NCBI RefSeq assembly: GCF_021173085.1
Contig: NZ_CP076413.1
Span: 2,108,001 to 2,172,000 of the forward strand
Reading direction: 5' to 3'
Source: Ralstonia wenshanensis
Lineage (GTDB): Bacteria > Pseudomonadota > Gammaproteobacteria > Burkholderiales > Burkholderiaceae
Length of the DNA stretch: 64,000 nucleotides
Part shown: positions 63,866 to 64,000 of the stretch, piece by piece
Position numbering within the stretch: position 1 is the stretch's first letter
How the letters are laid out: every line of letters starts with the position of its first letter
Position numbers and translations under genes: made by a program
Notes under the pieces: generated by a model
Seen by the model: the letters and a program-made list of their open reading frames with translations, nothing else
What the model was told of the DNA's origin: nothing
The model's database searches: none

Positions 63866-64000
63866 TCAGAGAACAGGAGCGGCGCCAAGCTGCTGCCGGC
63901 GCCGATGAATATGCGCGGTGAATATGGCCACCATCACGCTGTAGAACACGACCGTCTGCGCGATGATCAGCATCACTTCGGTCAGCCCGAACAATACGAA
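63866..64000 (-). CDS. Polytopic membrane protein, C-terminal 44 residues (possible O-antigen ligase WaaL)
   Basis: Only the 3' end is in the window; it runs in from beyond the right edge. It encodes a hydrophobic helix (FVLFGLTEVMLIIAQTVVFY, then SVMVAIF) followed by a basic tail (HRRRQQLGAAPVL) and TGA. This is the look of the last segment of O-antigen ligase/polymerase proteins, which are often found beside WaaE-type genes. The identity is tentative because so little is seen. Confidence 0.45.
   Translation of the reverse strand, partial: FVLFGLTEVMLIIAQTVVFYSVMVAIFTAHIHRRRQQLGAAPVL

Overview
The window reads as a stretch of high-GC betaproteobacterial chromosome, most likely Ralstonia (Burkholderiaceae). 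The basis is GC-rich coding throughout, the housekeeping order greB / tRNA-Arg / spoT / rpoZ / gmk / yicC, the kinase-phosphatase-rph-rdgB-hemW run, the purD-hemF-nadD-rsfS-rlmH-maf-rng run, and the overall protein style. This assignment is by recognition only; no database search was possible.

Layout. (1) 1-4321, minus strand: the 3' part of the cluster encodes a Tat-exported dehydrogenase subunit (cut by the window edge). The rest is a compact 2-oxoacid dehydrogenase operon: E1alpha, E1beta, a free-standing lipoyl-domain protein, a separate E2 catalytic core, and a lipoate ligase-like protein. (2) 4576-9865: single genes, namely a Kbp-like BON-LysM protein, a PHB-depolymerase-family esterase, a WxxGxW-repeat exported protein, a LysR regulator, an EamA exporter and greB. 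(3) 9926-19923: tRNA-Arg(ACG), spoT, rpoZ, gmk, yicC, then a divergent Ser/Thr kinase and PP2C phosphatase pair, rph, rdgB, hemW and tRNA-Ser(TGA). (4) 19924-22600: an accessory patch just downstream of tRNA-Ser. It holds a HicB/HTH-like gene, a PAS-LuxR regulator, and a tandem pair of structured RNA elements that look like phage C4-type antisense RNAs, with the matching target sequence in front of a small unknown gene. (5) 22634-24180: DUF2968 protein and a single-pass low-complexity protein. (6) 24207-30295, all minus: pxpB-pxpC-pxpA, DUF969-DUF979 permease, DctP-like binding protein and pcp. This is a coherent pyroglutamate release, uptake and ring-opening cluster. (7) 30574-37067: Bcr/CflA-type exporter and a complete BMP-family (nucleoside-type) ABC importer. 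(8) 37343-43198: YkvA-like protein, quinone reductase-like enzyme overlapping mgsA, an atypical SDR, an EamA transporter, and an NCS1 permease next to upp (uracil uptake and salvage). (9) 43268-52258: HerA-like ATPase, YebC, purD, hemF, nadD, rsfS, rlmH, maf, rng. (10) 52281-58833: benzoylformate decarboxylase, aldehyde dehydrogenase, ketopantoate-reductase-like enzyme, AAHS-type transporter and a divergent LysR regulator, an aromatic 2-oxoacid catabolic cluster. (11) 58846-64000: AhpD-like protein, msbA and LPS glycosyltransferases, ending in the 3' end of a membrane protein that may be the O-antigen ligase.

The most interesting signals are the tandem C4-like antisense RNA modules at 21796-22190, the split E2 of the first operon, the pyroglutamate cluster that gives a role for DUF969/DUF979, the RsfS with a histone-H1-like tail, and an SDR whose Tyr-Lys catalytic pair is replaced by Ser-Arg.
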